From Flavobacteriales bacterium (lineage in GTDB: Bacteria > Bacteroidota > Bacteroidia > Flavobacteriales > Flavobacteriaceae): a DNA stretch of 32,961 nucleotides. The position numbers and the translations under genes were made by a program. The DNA lies in contig JALWFE010000075.1 of NCBI GenBank assembly GCA_027039975.1, positions 1-32,961 on the forward strand, read 5' to 3'. Below the pieces are notes generated by a model. It was not told where the DNA came from. It was given only the letters and a program-made list of their open reading frames with translations, and ran no database searches. Of the stretch, positions 8,883-16,111 are shown piece by piece; position 1 is the first letter of the stretch; each line of letters starts with the position of its first letter.

Positions 8883-9437
8883 TTACATCAAACTGTCTTT
8901 CGTTTGTCCGGGATTAATTGTTTGTTCTTTGATTTTTTTGAGTGTCTCGTTATTTTTTAGATTTTTCAGATTGACCAAAATAACCGGTGCCAGATTTTTA
9001 ACAGGCCGGTAAAGGGTGCTTTGGTCTAATGTCTCTTGTTTGACCACCGGATAGGTTTGGTTGGCTTGGTCAAATAACCAAAGAAATAAGCTTAAAATAA
9101 CGATTTTTATAGCCACTGATAACGCACCGCCGGCAATTTTGTTGACCAATCCCAAAGCAACGGCACTTAAAAGTTTGTCTAAAATTTTTCCGACCAAATA
9201 CATCAAACCGAAGACGATGATAAAAGTCAGAACGTAAGCAATGATTTTTAATTGGCCAGGGTCTTTATCGATATAACCGCCTAATTTGTCAACCGTCAAA
9301 TATGAAAAATGAATAGCGGCATACAAACCGGCAATTATGGAAATAAAAGAAAAAACCATATAAACGAGTCCTTTTTTAAAGCCCGAATAAAATGCCCAAA
9401 CCAAGATGAGGCTAATACCTATATCAAAATAATTCAT
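8883..9437 (-). CDS. CvpA family membrane protein
   Basis: The 184-aa product has four predicted membrane helices (about residues 5-25, 27-47, 63-85 and 103-121) and the family-typical opening MNYFDIGISLILVWAFYSGF-KKGL. The region V..LVNKIAGGALSVAI is also characteristic of CvpA. The E. coli homologue is needed for colicin V production; in general the family is linked to envelope homeostasis, with an unknown mechanism. The C-terminus is hydrophilic and Lys/Asn-rich. It is divergent from the TolB-like lipoprotein gene, with about 85 nt between the two starts, so the two promoters share that space. Confidence 0.85.
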   Translation of the reverse strand: MNYFDIGISLILVWAFYSGFKKGLVYMVFSFISIIAGLYAAIHFSYLTVDKLGGYIDKDPGQLKIIAYVLTFIIVFGLMYLVGKILDKLLSAVALGLVNKIAGGALSVAIKIVILSLFLWLFDQANQTYPVVKQETLDQSTLYRPVKNLAPVILVNLKNLKNNETLKKIKEQTINPGQTKDSLM

Positions 9438-9488
9438 TTGAAAACTTTAAATTATGTCCGTTTTACAGGGATTTTAAACAAATATGTC

Positions 9489-9496
9489 TATTTTTG
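9489..9496 (+). promoter_or_regulatory. -7 box of the TolB-like lipoprotein gene
   Basis: TATTTTTG matches TAnnTTTG and lies 25 nt before the ATG at 9522. No clear TTG stands at -33. Confidence 0.45.
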
Positions 9497-9521
9497 CCTG
9501 CAAGATACAAATTTTAAACAG

Positions 9522-10628
9522 ATGAAGTATTTAAAGTTAGTTACATTTTTTTCATTCGTGATTTTAATCACATCTTGTAAACACCCTGGTAAAAAAGCTG
9601 ATGGTAAATCCGGTGAGACCAAATTGGTGCAAAAAGTTTTTTATGACAAGGAAAAAAAACATTTCAAATCGGTCAAACAATTGACTTTTGGTGGTGACAA
9701 TGCCGAAGCATATTGGAGTTTTGACGACACCAAACTGGTATTTCAAGCCCGTAATCCGCGTTGGAACGTGCCTTGTGACCAGATTTTTGTGATGAATGCC
9801 AACCAACCGCTTGACAGTACCACTATGCCCAAGATGGTGAGTACGGGATTAGGACGAACTACTTGTAGTTATTTTTTGCCGGGTGATAGTTTGATTATTT
9901 ATTCTTCTACACATTTGGGCGGAAAAGAATGTCCTCCCGAACCTCAGAAACAAAACGGACGTTATGTTTGGCCTATTTATGATACTTACGATATTTTTGT
10001 GGCTGACTTGAATGGGAATATCGTCAAACAGTTAACAAATACCCCGGGTTATGATGCCGAACCGACTGTTTCTCCCGACGGTAAAAAAATCGTATTTACT
10101 TCCACCCGTAGTGGTGATTTGGAACTTTATACCATGAATATCGATGGTACGGATGTCAAGCAAATTACCAACCAATTGGGATATGATGGCGGCGCTTTTT
10201 TTTCGCCGGACAGTAAGAAAATCGTTTTCCGTTCTTCACGTCCCAAAACGCCGGAGGAAATCAAAAAATATAAAGATTTGTTAGCTCAAGGTTTGGTGGA
10301 GCCGACCAATATGGAAATTTATGTCTGTGATGCAGACGGCAGCAACTTGCATCAAGTTACGCATCTTGGCGGTGCTAATTGGGCACCTTTTTTCCACCCG
10401 AGTGGTGAGAAAATTATCTTCTCATCAAATCATAAAACCAAAACCATACCGTTTAATTTATATATGGTTAATTTGGATGGTACCGGATTAGAGCAAATCA
10501 CCTTTGACCCCATCTTCGATGCTTTCCCTATGTTTTCTTATGACGGTAAAAAATTGGTGTTCGGTTCCAATAGAAACAATCGTGGTACGCACGATACCAA
10601 TTTGTTTGTAGCGGAGTGGAAAGATTAA
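9522..10628 (+). CDS. TolB-like beta-propeller lipoprotein
   Basis: The 368-aa protein begins MKYLKLVTFFSFVILITSC: a lipoprotein signal peptide with the lipobox ITSC, so Cys19 is the likely lipidated residue. This fixes the start at 9522, since any longer reading buries the signal. The body has several PD40/TolB-type WD40-like repeats, for example EPTVSPDGKKIVFTSTRSG, AFFSPDSKKIVFRSS, PFFHPSGEKIIFSSN and PMFSYDGKKLVFGSN, each followed by LYxxNxDGTxxxQIT. Such repeats form a six- or seven-bladed propeller that binds proteins or peptides. No catalytic domain follows the propeller, so a role as a binding lipoprotein of the outer or inner membrane is most likely. The gene stands alone, followed by a repeat-rich gap. 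Confidence 0.88.
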   Translation: MKYLKLVTFFSFVILITSCKHPGKKADGKSGETKLVQKVFYDKEKKHFKSVKQLTFGGDNAEAYWSFDDTKLVFQARNPRWNVPCDQIFVMNANQPLDSTTMPKMVSTGLGRTTCSYFLPGDSLIIYSSTHLGGKECPPEPQKQNGRYVWPIYDTYDIFVADLNGNIVKQLTNTPGYDAEPTVSPDGKKIVFTSTRSGDLELYTMNIDGTDVKQITNQLGYDGGAFFSPDSKKIVFRSSRPKTPEEIKKYKDLLAQGLVEPTNMEIYVCDADGSNLHQVTHLGGANWAPFFHPSGEKIIFSSNHKTKTIPFNLYMVNLDGTGLEQITFDPIFDAFPMFSYDGKKLVFGSNRNNRGTHDTNLFVAEWKD

Positions 10629-10689
10629 GATATTTTTATACTATTGTTTTATATAAAAGAGACAGGGCAAACGCACTATAAAAAAAATT

Positions 10690-10885
10690 AAAAAATTTCC
10701 GTTGAGCCCCGTTAGGGGCGTCCTGTTTATAGAACATAATACCATTACAATCCAATAAAGCCCCATAGGGATGACCTAATAAAATTATCAATGCTACAAT
10801 GTTACAGGTCGCACCTACGGAGCTATTTGTTATCATTAATTTATCTTGCTACAAACAGTACAGTTCCTACGGAGCTGATATTAAG
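10690..10885. repeat. Cluster of REP-like palindromic units (cluster 1)
   Basis: At least four related units lie here in mixed orientation. One form reads (C)TA..AACAGGACGC-CCTA-CGG-GCTCAA (seen inverted near 10700-10730, and as CTTGCTACAAACAGTACAGTTCCTACGG near 10845). The other reads AGGTC-C-CCTACGG-GCTxTATTG (inverted near 10765, direct near 10805). The core is a short palindrome such as GCCCCGTTAGGGGC. The same units recur at 32231-32630. No gene is credible in this stretch. Confidence 0.75.
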
Positions 10886-10966
10886 AGGAGGGTAAATCAT
10901 TTTGCATAGTTGCATTAATGTTTTATGGCATACCAGAATAAACACATATGGTGCGTTTGTCCTGAT

Positions 10967-11166
10967 AAAAGAGACTGTCTTAAAAGCATCGTATTTTTTT
11001 ATTACGCACCTTTGGTGCTTTTTTCTTGATTTGTTTATCAATTCATAAGGCTACGCCTTATGTTGGTGATGACGCATCTTTGGTGCTGTTTATGATTTTG
11101 ATAAATCGATAATAGATATTTTTCAATTTATTAATTTTAGAATAAACTTTTGAGACAGCCTCTTTA
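10967..11166. mobile_element. 200-bp MITE-like element
   Basis: The ends are inverted repeats of about 20 bp (left AAAAGAGACTGTCTTAAAAG; right, inverted, TAAAGAGGCTGTCTCAAAAG, about three mismatches). Terminal GAG.CTGTCT.AAAAG is of the type seen at ends of Bacteroidota insertion sequences. Inside are two perfect small hairpins, GCACC-TTT-GGTGC (11003-11015) and CATAAGGC-TAC-GCCTTATG (11044-11062), and a degenerate third (GCATCTTTGGTGC). There is no transposase frame, so it would need an enzyme elsewhere. I did not find a certain target-site duplication. Confidence 0.7.
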
Positions 11167-11204
11167 TTTTTTGAAAGTTATTTGGATTATCAAGTGGAAT
11201 TTTT

Positions 11205-11468
11205 TTATAAATTCATGGTTTTGACCACTTGACCGTTGTTGACATTGATTTTAATTTTTTTGTCACAATTGGCGTTGTTGTCGGGGTCAAAATCCACTTC
11301 TACCGTAGCACTGCCTACTTCCACTTTAAAGACACTTTCGCGGATAAATGAACATTGTGCATCTTTTCCAAAGCTTTGGTAATGGTAAAGGTAATTTGGA
11401 GATAATTTTATGGCAAGTGTCATTCGATAAATGGCGGATTTGATTTGACGAACGGCATTTTTTGGCAT
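11205..11468 (-). CDS. Small hypothetical protein
   Basis: This 87-aa frame starts at the ATG at 11468 (MPKNAVRQIKSAIYR) and ends shortly before the MITE. I do not recognise the family. The N-terminal half is basic and helix-like. The C-terminal half is a likely beta-hairpin region rich in V, E and D (VFKVEVGSATVEVDFD) and then CDKKIKINVNNGQVVKTMNL. It has two Cys (QCSF and NCDK), no signal peptide and no membrane segment. It is divergent from panD with only 48 nt between starts. Codon use looks like the neighbours, so I think it is real but cannot name a role. Confidence 0.55.
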   Translation of the reverse strand: MPKNAVRQIKSAIYRMTLAIKLSPNYLYHYQSFGKDAQCSFIRESVFKVEVGSATVEVDFDPDNNANCDKKIKINVNNGQVVKTMNL

Positions 11469-11501
11469 ATTTATTGACTGCTTAAAATTGAAAATTATAC
11501 A

Positions 11502-11509
11502 TATCTTTG
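11502..11509 (+). promoter_or_regulatory. -7-like box just before panD
   Basis: TATCTTTG matches TAnnTTTG, but it ends only 7 nt before the ATG at 11517. If used, the mRNA would be leaderless or nearly so. TTG triplets upstream are at poor distances (11 and 25 nt). Confidence 0.35.
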
Positions 11510-11516
11510 CAATACT

Positions 11517-11867
11517 ATGATGGTACAAATTTTTAAATCAAAAATTCACCGTGTTACGGTTACCGGAGCCGAGTTGAACTATATCGGCAGTATCACCATT
11601 GATGCCGATTTGGTGGAAGCCGCCAATATGGTAGAAGGTGAAAAAGTGCAGATTGTCAATGTTAATAATGGGGAACGTATCGAAACTTATATTATAAAAG
11701 GAAAACGCGGCAGTGGTGAAGTAACTTTGAACGGCCCTGCCGCGCGGCGGGTGCAAAAAGGAGATGTCATTATTATTATTTCTTACACTTGGATGGAAAT
11801 GGACAAGGCAAAGAACTTCAAACCTGTCATTATTTTTCCCGATACGGAAACCAATCGTCTGAAATAA
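11517..11867 (+). CDS. panD: Aspartate 1-decarboxylase
   Basis: The 116-aa product is PanD, the pyruvoyl enzyme that turns aspartate into beta-alanine for pantothenate and CoA synthesis. The family signature [20 protein letters not shown] is present, and the self-cleavage site Gly24-Ser25 falls exactly at the canonical position when the ATG at 11517 is used; Ser25 becomes the pyruvoyl group. Further conserved parts are [17 protein letters not shown] and NGPAAR. Length is close to usual (115-130 aa). The gene is followed after 19 nt by a flippase-like membrane protein, a pairing common in Bacteroidota. A second ATG follows directly at 11520. Confidence 0.97.
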   Translation: MMVQIFKSKIHRVTVTGAELNYIGSITIDADLVEAANMVEGEKVQIVNVNNGERIETYIIKGKRGSGEVTLNGPAARRVQKGDVIIIISYTWMEMDKAKNFKPVIIFPDTETNRLK

Positions 11868-11886
11868 CCGGCTTACATTATTTATA

Positions 11887-12855
11887 ATGAAAAAGGCACT
11901 TAAAATCATATTACCGTTTATCGTTGGTGCCGTTATTTTGTATTATTATCTGTCAAGTTTTACCGATCAACAACTACTGGAAATTTGGAACAGTATCAAG
12001 TATGCCGATTATAAATGGGTTTCCTTATCATTATTTTTGGGCTTGTTGAGTCATATCATCAGGGCATTTCGTTGGAATTATCTTTTGGCAACTCTGGGTT
12101 ACCGGCCTCGAAAAGGAAATTTGATATTGACAGTCGGTTTGTCTTATTTATTAAATTTGATTATCCCGAGAGCCGGAGAAGTCGGCAGGGCGGTTTCATT
12201 GGCAAAATATGAAAAGGAAGTGCGTTTTGACAAAGCTTTCGGTACTATTGTAGCGGAACGGGTGGCGGATTTGATTTTTTTGGCTTTGTTTATTATTACC
12301 GCTTTATTTTTTCAGTTTGATTTGATTTATGACTTGATTGCTCCTAAGCAACCGGATAATCCGGTTTTATTAGTTTTTGAATTGCTTTTATTGATAATCT
12401 TATTTGTTGTATTATTTAAATGGTCTTTCCGGTCAAAAAATCTTTTGGTTATAAAAATACGAACTTTTATAAGCGGTTTGCTACAAGGTATGAACAGTAT
12501 TTTGACTATGCCGCACAAATGGTGGTTTATATTGCAAACACTGATTATTTGGATACTTTATATAGTTATGTTTTGGGTGGTTTTGTTGGCTTTTACTGAA
12601 ACGAAAAATTTAAGTATTGATGCCGTTTTGGTGTCATTTATAGCCGGTAGTATAGCTATGGTGATTTCCAATGGCGGTTTCGGGGTATATCCGGTATTTG
12701 TCGCCGAAGCATTGTTGTTGTACGGTATTTCCAAAGAAACAGGCACGGCATTCGGTTTGTTGATGTGGACCACTCAAACTTTATTGGTTATCTTATTCGG
12801 TTTGATTTGTATGATCTTGTTGCCGGTTTATAACCGGGATACTTCTACGGGATAA
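11887..12855 (+). CDS. Flippase-like (LPG synthase TM domain) membrane protein
   Basis: The 322-aa protein is a polytopic inner-membrane protein with seven or eight predicted helices, of the UPF0104 / lysylphosphatidylglycerol synthase transmembrane-domain family. The typical motif LNLIIPRAGEVGRAVSLAKY lies near residues 92-111, followed by AFGTIVAERVADL. It lacks the C-terminal soluble aminoacyltransferase domain of MprF, so only a flippase or lipid-translocation role is suggested, and the lipid is unknown. It lies 19 nt after panD and is probably co-transcribed. No clear terminator follows. Confidence 0.87.
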   Translation: MKKALKIILPFIVGAVILYYYLSSFTDQQLLEIWNSIKYADYKWVSLSLFLGLLSHIIRAFRWNYLLATLGYRPRKGNLILTVGLSYLLNLIIPRAGEVGRAVSLAKYEKEVRFDKAFGTIVAERVADLIFLALFIITALFFQFDLIYDLIAPKQPDNPVLLVFELLLLIILFVVLFKWSFRSKNLLVIKIRTFISGLLQGMNSILTMPHKWWFILQTLIIWILYIVMFWVVLLAFTETKNLSIDAVLVSFIAGSIAMVISNGGFGVYPVFVAEALLLYGISKETGTAFGLLMWTTQTLLVILFGLICMILLPVYNRDTSTG

Positions 12856-12941
12856 AAGTCTAAATCTGTTTTAAAGTCAATTTTTTTCTTGAAAAGTTAT
12901 TTTATCGAATGAAACCCGCCATTAGATGAATGAAATCTGCT

Positions 12942-12988
12942 GTTCATCAAATGAACCTTGCTTTTTCCGTACTTCGATTTTACCTTTG
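12942..12988 (+). promoter_or_regulatory. Promoter and operator-like palindrome of the T9SS cargo gene
   Basis: TTG (12958-12960), 20 nt spacing and TACCTTTG (12981-12988) form a near-ideal Bacteroidota promoter, with the ATG at 13019. Directly before the -33 box is the perfect palindrome GTTCAT-CAA-ATGAAC (12942-12956), and further ATGAA repeats lie upstream at 12909 and 12926-12933. The position suits a regulator binding site. Confidence 0.6.
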
Positions 12989-13018
12989 TGTTACAATAAT
13001 TACAAAAAAATCAGGCTT

Positions 13019-14521
13019 ATGAAAACAAAATTATTTTTTCTAACCGTTGTATTACTCATTGCAGGGAAAAACCTTGCGCAGTCGTCAAGAGCTTATTACG
13101 TTATGGACAAGCTGAAACAGTTGAATGGATTTTTTCAACAACCCGTAAACAGGCATCCTGCCGGTACCGGTTACACACTTGACAGTATTGTGCATCAAAA
13201 TTATGATGCCGGCACATCATCTTATGTCATTAGTACACATGATGTTTATTCTTATGATAATGATTTTCATAATACGGAATGGATAGCAGGACTATGGAAT
13301 GGTAATGCTTATGATCAAAATTATAAAGAAGAATATTTTTATACAAACGACGGTAAGATATCAGAAATAAACGTTTATTCAGACCAAAACGGAACACTCG
13401 CACCGGAAAGTAAAGCGATATATAATTACAATAATGACGGACAATTGTCGGAAATGATTGTGCAGAATTATAACAACGGACAGTTTGAAAATGATGAGAA
13501 ATTGGAATTTTTATATAATCAGAGTACAGATGTATATCCTAATCAAATTTTGGCTTATGAATGGTCGGGAGGCAATTGGCAATATTTAGGAAAAGTTGAC
13601 ATAACTTATAGCACATCAGGATATGGCTATACGGAAATGATTTTTTATCAGTATAATAATAATAGTTGGGAGAAAACTATGAAATTTGTAAGAACTTATG
13701 ATTCAAACGGTCGTTTAACGGAGGAGCTACATAAAGTGTGGGCGGCAAATGTTTGGATTGATGTTGAAAAAAAACTTTTGACATACAATACACAAAACGG
13801 TAATTTGGAAACCACCGTTGAAACGTACGATTTAACAAGTGGTAGTCCGTCTATACAGAATAGAATTTTCTTTGTATTAGATGCACAACAAAACTTGCTG
13901 CAAGAAGATCGTTACAGACTTGATAATTCGGGTCAGAATTTGATAGGAGATGTAAGATATCTTTATACTTACAATACAAATGATGTTGTTATGGAAAAAT
14001 TTAATTGGGATACTCAAAGCGGAGACTGGGAAACAGACAGTTTGTACAAAGAAATTTATACTTACGATATGAGCATTGATAAAAACGATTTGATTTTACC
14101 TTTTAGGGAATCGAATCAACTTTTTGATGTTGGATCGTTGTTTGATGATGATCCTGTACCGGACTATGATATTTATCATCATAAAATTACAAGCAAAGAA
14201 ACTTTTAACAGAGCCAGTGCTTCCGGAAATTGGGAACCGGATAAAAAATCGTTATTCTATTATGATCAGGTAACAGCCGTAGAAGAATATAATCTTATTC
14301 CGGTAAAAGTTTTTCCCAACCCGTTTAACGACAATATCCGTTTTGAAGTTGAAGCAGAAGAATTTGATGTGAATATTTACGGATTGGATGGTAAATTATT
14401 ATATCAAAATAAGCAGCGTAATGATGAAGATATCAATTTAGGATTTTTAAATAAAGGTATCTATATCTATAAAATAAAAACGGATAAAGGAATAGTAACA
14501 GGACAAGTTATAAAAAATTGA
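13019..14521 (+). CDS. T9SS-secreted protein with type A sorting domain
   Basis: The 500-aa product starts with the signal peptide KTKLFFLTVVLLIAGKNLAQ, which fixes the start at 13019. The middle (about 60-430) is built from loose repeats of about 50 residues with alternating Tyr and Gly/Asn/Asp, such as YNYNNDGQLSEMIVQNY, YDSNGRLTEELHKVW and YTYNTNDVVMEKFNWD, each with a W near the end; they recall YD-type repeats. The last 70 residues are a T9SS type A sorting domain: VKVFPNPFNDNIRFEV, then VNIYGLDGKLLYQ and KGIYIYKIKTDKGIVTGQVIKN. It should cross the outer membrane through T9SS and be released or anchored on the surface. Its role is unknown. Confidence 0.9.
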   Translation: MKTKLFFLTVVLLIAGKNLAQSSRAYYVMDKLKQLNGFFQQPVNRHPAGTGYTLDSIVHQNYDAGTSSYVISTHDVYSYDNDFHNTEWIAGLWNGNAYDQNYKEEYFYTNDGKISEINVYSDQNGTLAPESKAIYNYNNDGQLSEMIVQNYNNGQFENDEKLEFLYNQSTDVYPNQILAYEWSGGNWQYLGKVDITYSTSGYGYTEMIFYQYNNNSWEKTMKFVRTYDSNGRLTEELHKVWAANVWIDVEKKLLTYNTQNGNLETTVETYDLTSGSPSIQNRIFFVLDAQQNLLQEDRYRLDNSGQNLIGDVRYLYTYNTNDVVMEKFNWDTQSGDWETDSLYKEIYTYDMSIDKNDLILPFRESNQLFDVGSLFDDDPVPDYDIYHHKITSKETFNRASASGNWEPDKKSLFYYDQVTAVEEYNLIPVKVFPNPFNDNIRFEVEAEEFDVNIYGLDGKLLYQNKQRNDEDINLGFLNKGIYIYKIKTDKGIVTGQVIKN

Positions 14522-14568
14522 TTTTGGTTGGTTTGTTTTGTTTGTTCTTTTGTTTTTGATTATTGAAA

Positions 14569-14600
14569 AACCGGGCTTTGTAGTGAAGTCCGGTTTTTTT
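14569..14600 (+). terminator. Rho-independent terminator
   Basis: AACCGGGCTT pairs with AAGTCCGGTT (one G-T wobble) across the loop TGTAGTG, followed by a run of T. It ends the T9SS cargo transcript. The remaining sequence up to 14730 holds the dispersed GCCACTAATTCACTGAT motif (14621) and the promoter of the next gene. Confidence 0.75.
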
Positions 14601-14697
14601 GATGAATTGATGGTTTTATTGCCACTAATTCACTGATGCTTTTTGTATTTAATTCGTGCATCCGCTGCTTTTAATATGAGAAGTAAAGTTTTTTTAG

Positions 14698-14705
14698 TAA
14701 ATTTG
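14698..14705 (+). promoter_or_regulatory. -7 box of the alpha/beta hydrolase gene
   Basis: TAAATTTG matches TAnnTTTG and lies 26 nt before the ATG at 14731. The -33 element is not evident. Confidence 0.4.
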
Positions 14706-14730
14706 ATACATTAAATTTAAACAAAGAATT

Positions 14731-15525
14731 ATGCAATATACCTATAAAAAAGTGTCGGTTTCATACCGCGAAACGGGTTCGGGAGATAAAACGGTTATTT
14801 TGTTGCATGGATTTTTAGAGAATCAAAGAATGTGGGACGGTGTTGTCGATGTGTTAAAAGCCAGGTATAAAGTTTTTACTTTGGATTTGTTGGGTCACGG
14901 TAAGAGTGACGGATTGTGTGATATTCATACTATGGAACAACAAGCGATGCTTGTCAACGATTTGATGCAACGTCATAAAATATTAAAAACCACACTTATA
15001 GGTCATAGTATGGGCGGATATGTAAGTTTGGCCTTTGCAGAAATGTTTCCCGAAAAATTAACCGGTTTGGGATTGCTTAATTCACATCCGTTTGCTGATA
15101 ATGCCGAAAAACAAGAAGCACGCGAACGGGCAATAAAAACCGTTAAAACCCATTATGAAGCATATGTTAAAGCCGCTATCCCCAGTTTTTTTGCACCGGA
15201 TAACCGCAATAAATACCGTAAAGACATAGATGAATTGATAACCGATGCTTTAAAAATGACGCCCGAAAATATCATAGCGGCTCTCAAAGGTATGAAATTG
15301 CGTAAAGACCGTTCAGATTTGTTCTGTAAACGGCAAAACTATTACAAATTATGGATTGTTGGCAAAAAAGACCCGTTGATAGACTTGGAAACTATCAGGG
15401 ATTTGGCGGCACGATGTAAAGGAACGGATTATATCGAGCTAAGTGAAGGTCATATGTCTTATGTTGAAAACAAAAATGAAATGCCGGCGATTATCAAAAG
15501 ATTTTTACAAAGGAATATAAGTTAG
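14731..15525 (+). CDS. Alpha/beta hydrolase
   Basis: The 264-aa protein has the full alpha/beta-hydrolase layout: oxyanion HG in ILLHGF (H26-G27), nucleophile elbow GHSMGG with Ser93, acid Asp214 in VGKKDPLID, and His241 in SEGHMSYVEN. LDLLGHGKSD near residues 51-60 is also typical. There is no signal peptide, so it is cytosolic. The general look (DxxGHGxSD, GHSMGGYVSL) is that of esterases, lactonases or MenH/BioH-like enzymes. The substrate cannot be told from sequence. It is a single-gene unit with repeat-rich DNA behind it. Confidence 0.93.
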   Translation: MQYTYKKVSVSYRETGSGDKTVILLHGFLENQRMWDGVVDVLKARYKVFTLDLLGHGKSDGLCDIHTMEQQAMLVNDLMQRHKILKTTLIGHSMGGYVSLAFAEMFPEKLTGLGLLNSHPFADNAEKQEARERAIKTVKTHYEAYVKAAIPSFFAPDNRNKYRKDIDELITDALKMTPENIIAALKGMKLRKDRSDLFCKRQNYYKLWIVGKKDPLIDLETIRDLAARCKGTDYIELSEGHMSYVENKNEMPAIIKRFLQRNIS

Positions 15526-15532
15526 TTTAAAA

Positions 15533-15564
15533 TTGAAAGTTACACTTCGACAAGCTCAGTGACC
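15533..15564. repeat. Dispersed repeat, 32 nt, copy near dnaK
   Basis: TTGAAAGTTACACTTCGACA followed by AGCTCAGTGACC. The inverted copy at 32789-32820 matches at 31 of 32 positions. The core CACTTCGACA.GCTCAGTGACC belongs to the same family as the hairpins at 3199 and 26222. The next 60 nt contain another small inverted repeat, ATCCCG...CGGGAT. Confidence 0.7.
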
Positions 15565-15636
15565 TTAGTTGAAAGTGGAACGTTAGCGACATCCCGTGCC
15601 GCCGATTACTATCGGAGGAGCGGGATTGAAAGTTCA

Positions 15637-15906
15637 GGTTCATAGTGTAGTGCATTCTTTGATGTTTGTTTATTACTTCATACCTTATTCTCGTCTTATA
15701 AATTGAGGAATTGAGGATTTATTATGGTTCATAGCTTATTGTATTTTTTTGATGATTGTTTATTACTTCATACCTTATTCTCGTCTTATGAATTGAGGAA
15801 TTGAGGATTTTTTAGTGTTTTGTAGAGTGCTTTGTTCTTTAATGATTGTTTACCGGTTTATATAATGTTTTCGTTGTTGATGTTGAGGAAATGAGGATTT
15901 GTATTG
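15637..15906. repeat. Three tandem 90-bp repeats
   Basis: The copies start at about 15637, 15727 and 15817, with an exact 90-nt period: GATGTTTGTT at 15661, GATGATTGTT at 15751 and AATGATTGTT at 15841. Copies one and two share the long block from TTTATTACTTCATACC through the final TTGAGGAATTGAGGATTT; copy three is diverged but keeps GAGGAAATGAGGATTT at its end. Each unit ends in the octanucleotide satellite. No reading frame runs through. Confidence 0.85.
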
Positions 15907-15924
15907 ATTCCTCATTTCCTCAAC
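15882..15924. repeat. Perfect 16-bp inverted repeat
   Basis: GTTGAGGAAATGAGGA (15882-15897) pairs perfectly with TCCTCATTTCCTCAAC (15909-15924) around an 11-nt loop. It is formed by two opposed satellite stretches at the end of the 90-bp repeats. No T-run follows, so it is not a standard terminator. CATCA-rich sequence follows to about 15963. Confidence 0.85.
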
Positions 15925-15971
15925 TCATCACTTCATCAACTCATCAATTCATCATTTCATCAAACACAACC

Positions 15972-16064
15972 TGACATTGTGTCATAAATTGTGCAATCAT
16001 TAGCCGGATTTTCTGTCAAAATGCGTAAAAAAACAAACTTTTGGTTATTGGCACAATCATTGAC
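15972..16064 (+). promoter_or_regulatory. dnaK control region with sigma54-like site
   Basis: TTGGCACAATCATTGAC (16048-16064) resembles a sigma54 -24/-12 promoter: GG and the G of TTG stand 12 nt apart as required, though the -12 element reads GA and not GC. A perfect palindrome TGACA-TTG-TGTCA lies at 15972-15984, about 65-75 nt upstream, where an activator could bind. The region also has ATTGTGC, an inverted match to GCACAAT of the -24 part. No CIRCE element is seen. Confidence 0.4.
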
Positions 16065-16111
16065 AAAATCAAAATGAACGAAATTATAAAAACATTAAAA
16101 AATTTGTAACT

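Noticed and set aside
9309-9521. Longer start for the TolB-like lipoprotein (71 more residues)
   Set aside because: It would overlap the cvpA-like gene on the other strand and bury an excellent lipoprotein signal peptide.
10636-11041. Two 66-aa minus-strand frames between the lipoprotein gene and panD
   Set aside because: They lie across REP-like units and the MITE; no start context or family resemblance.
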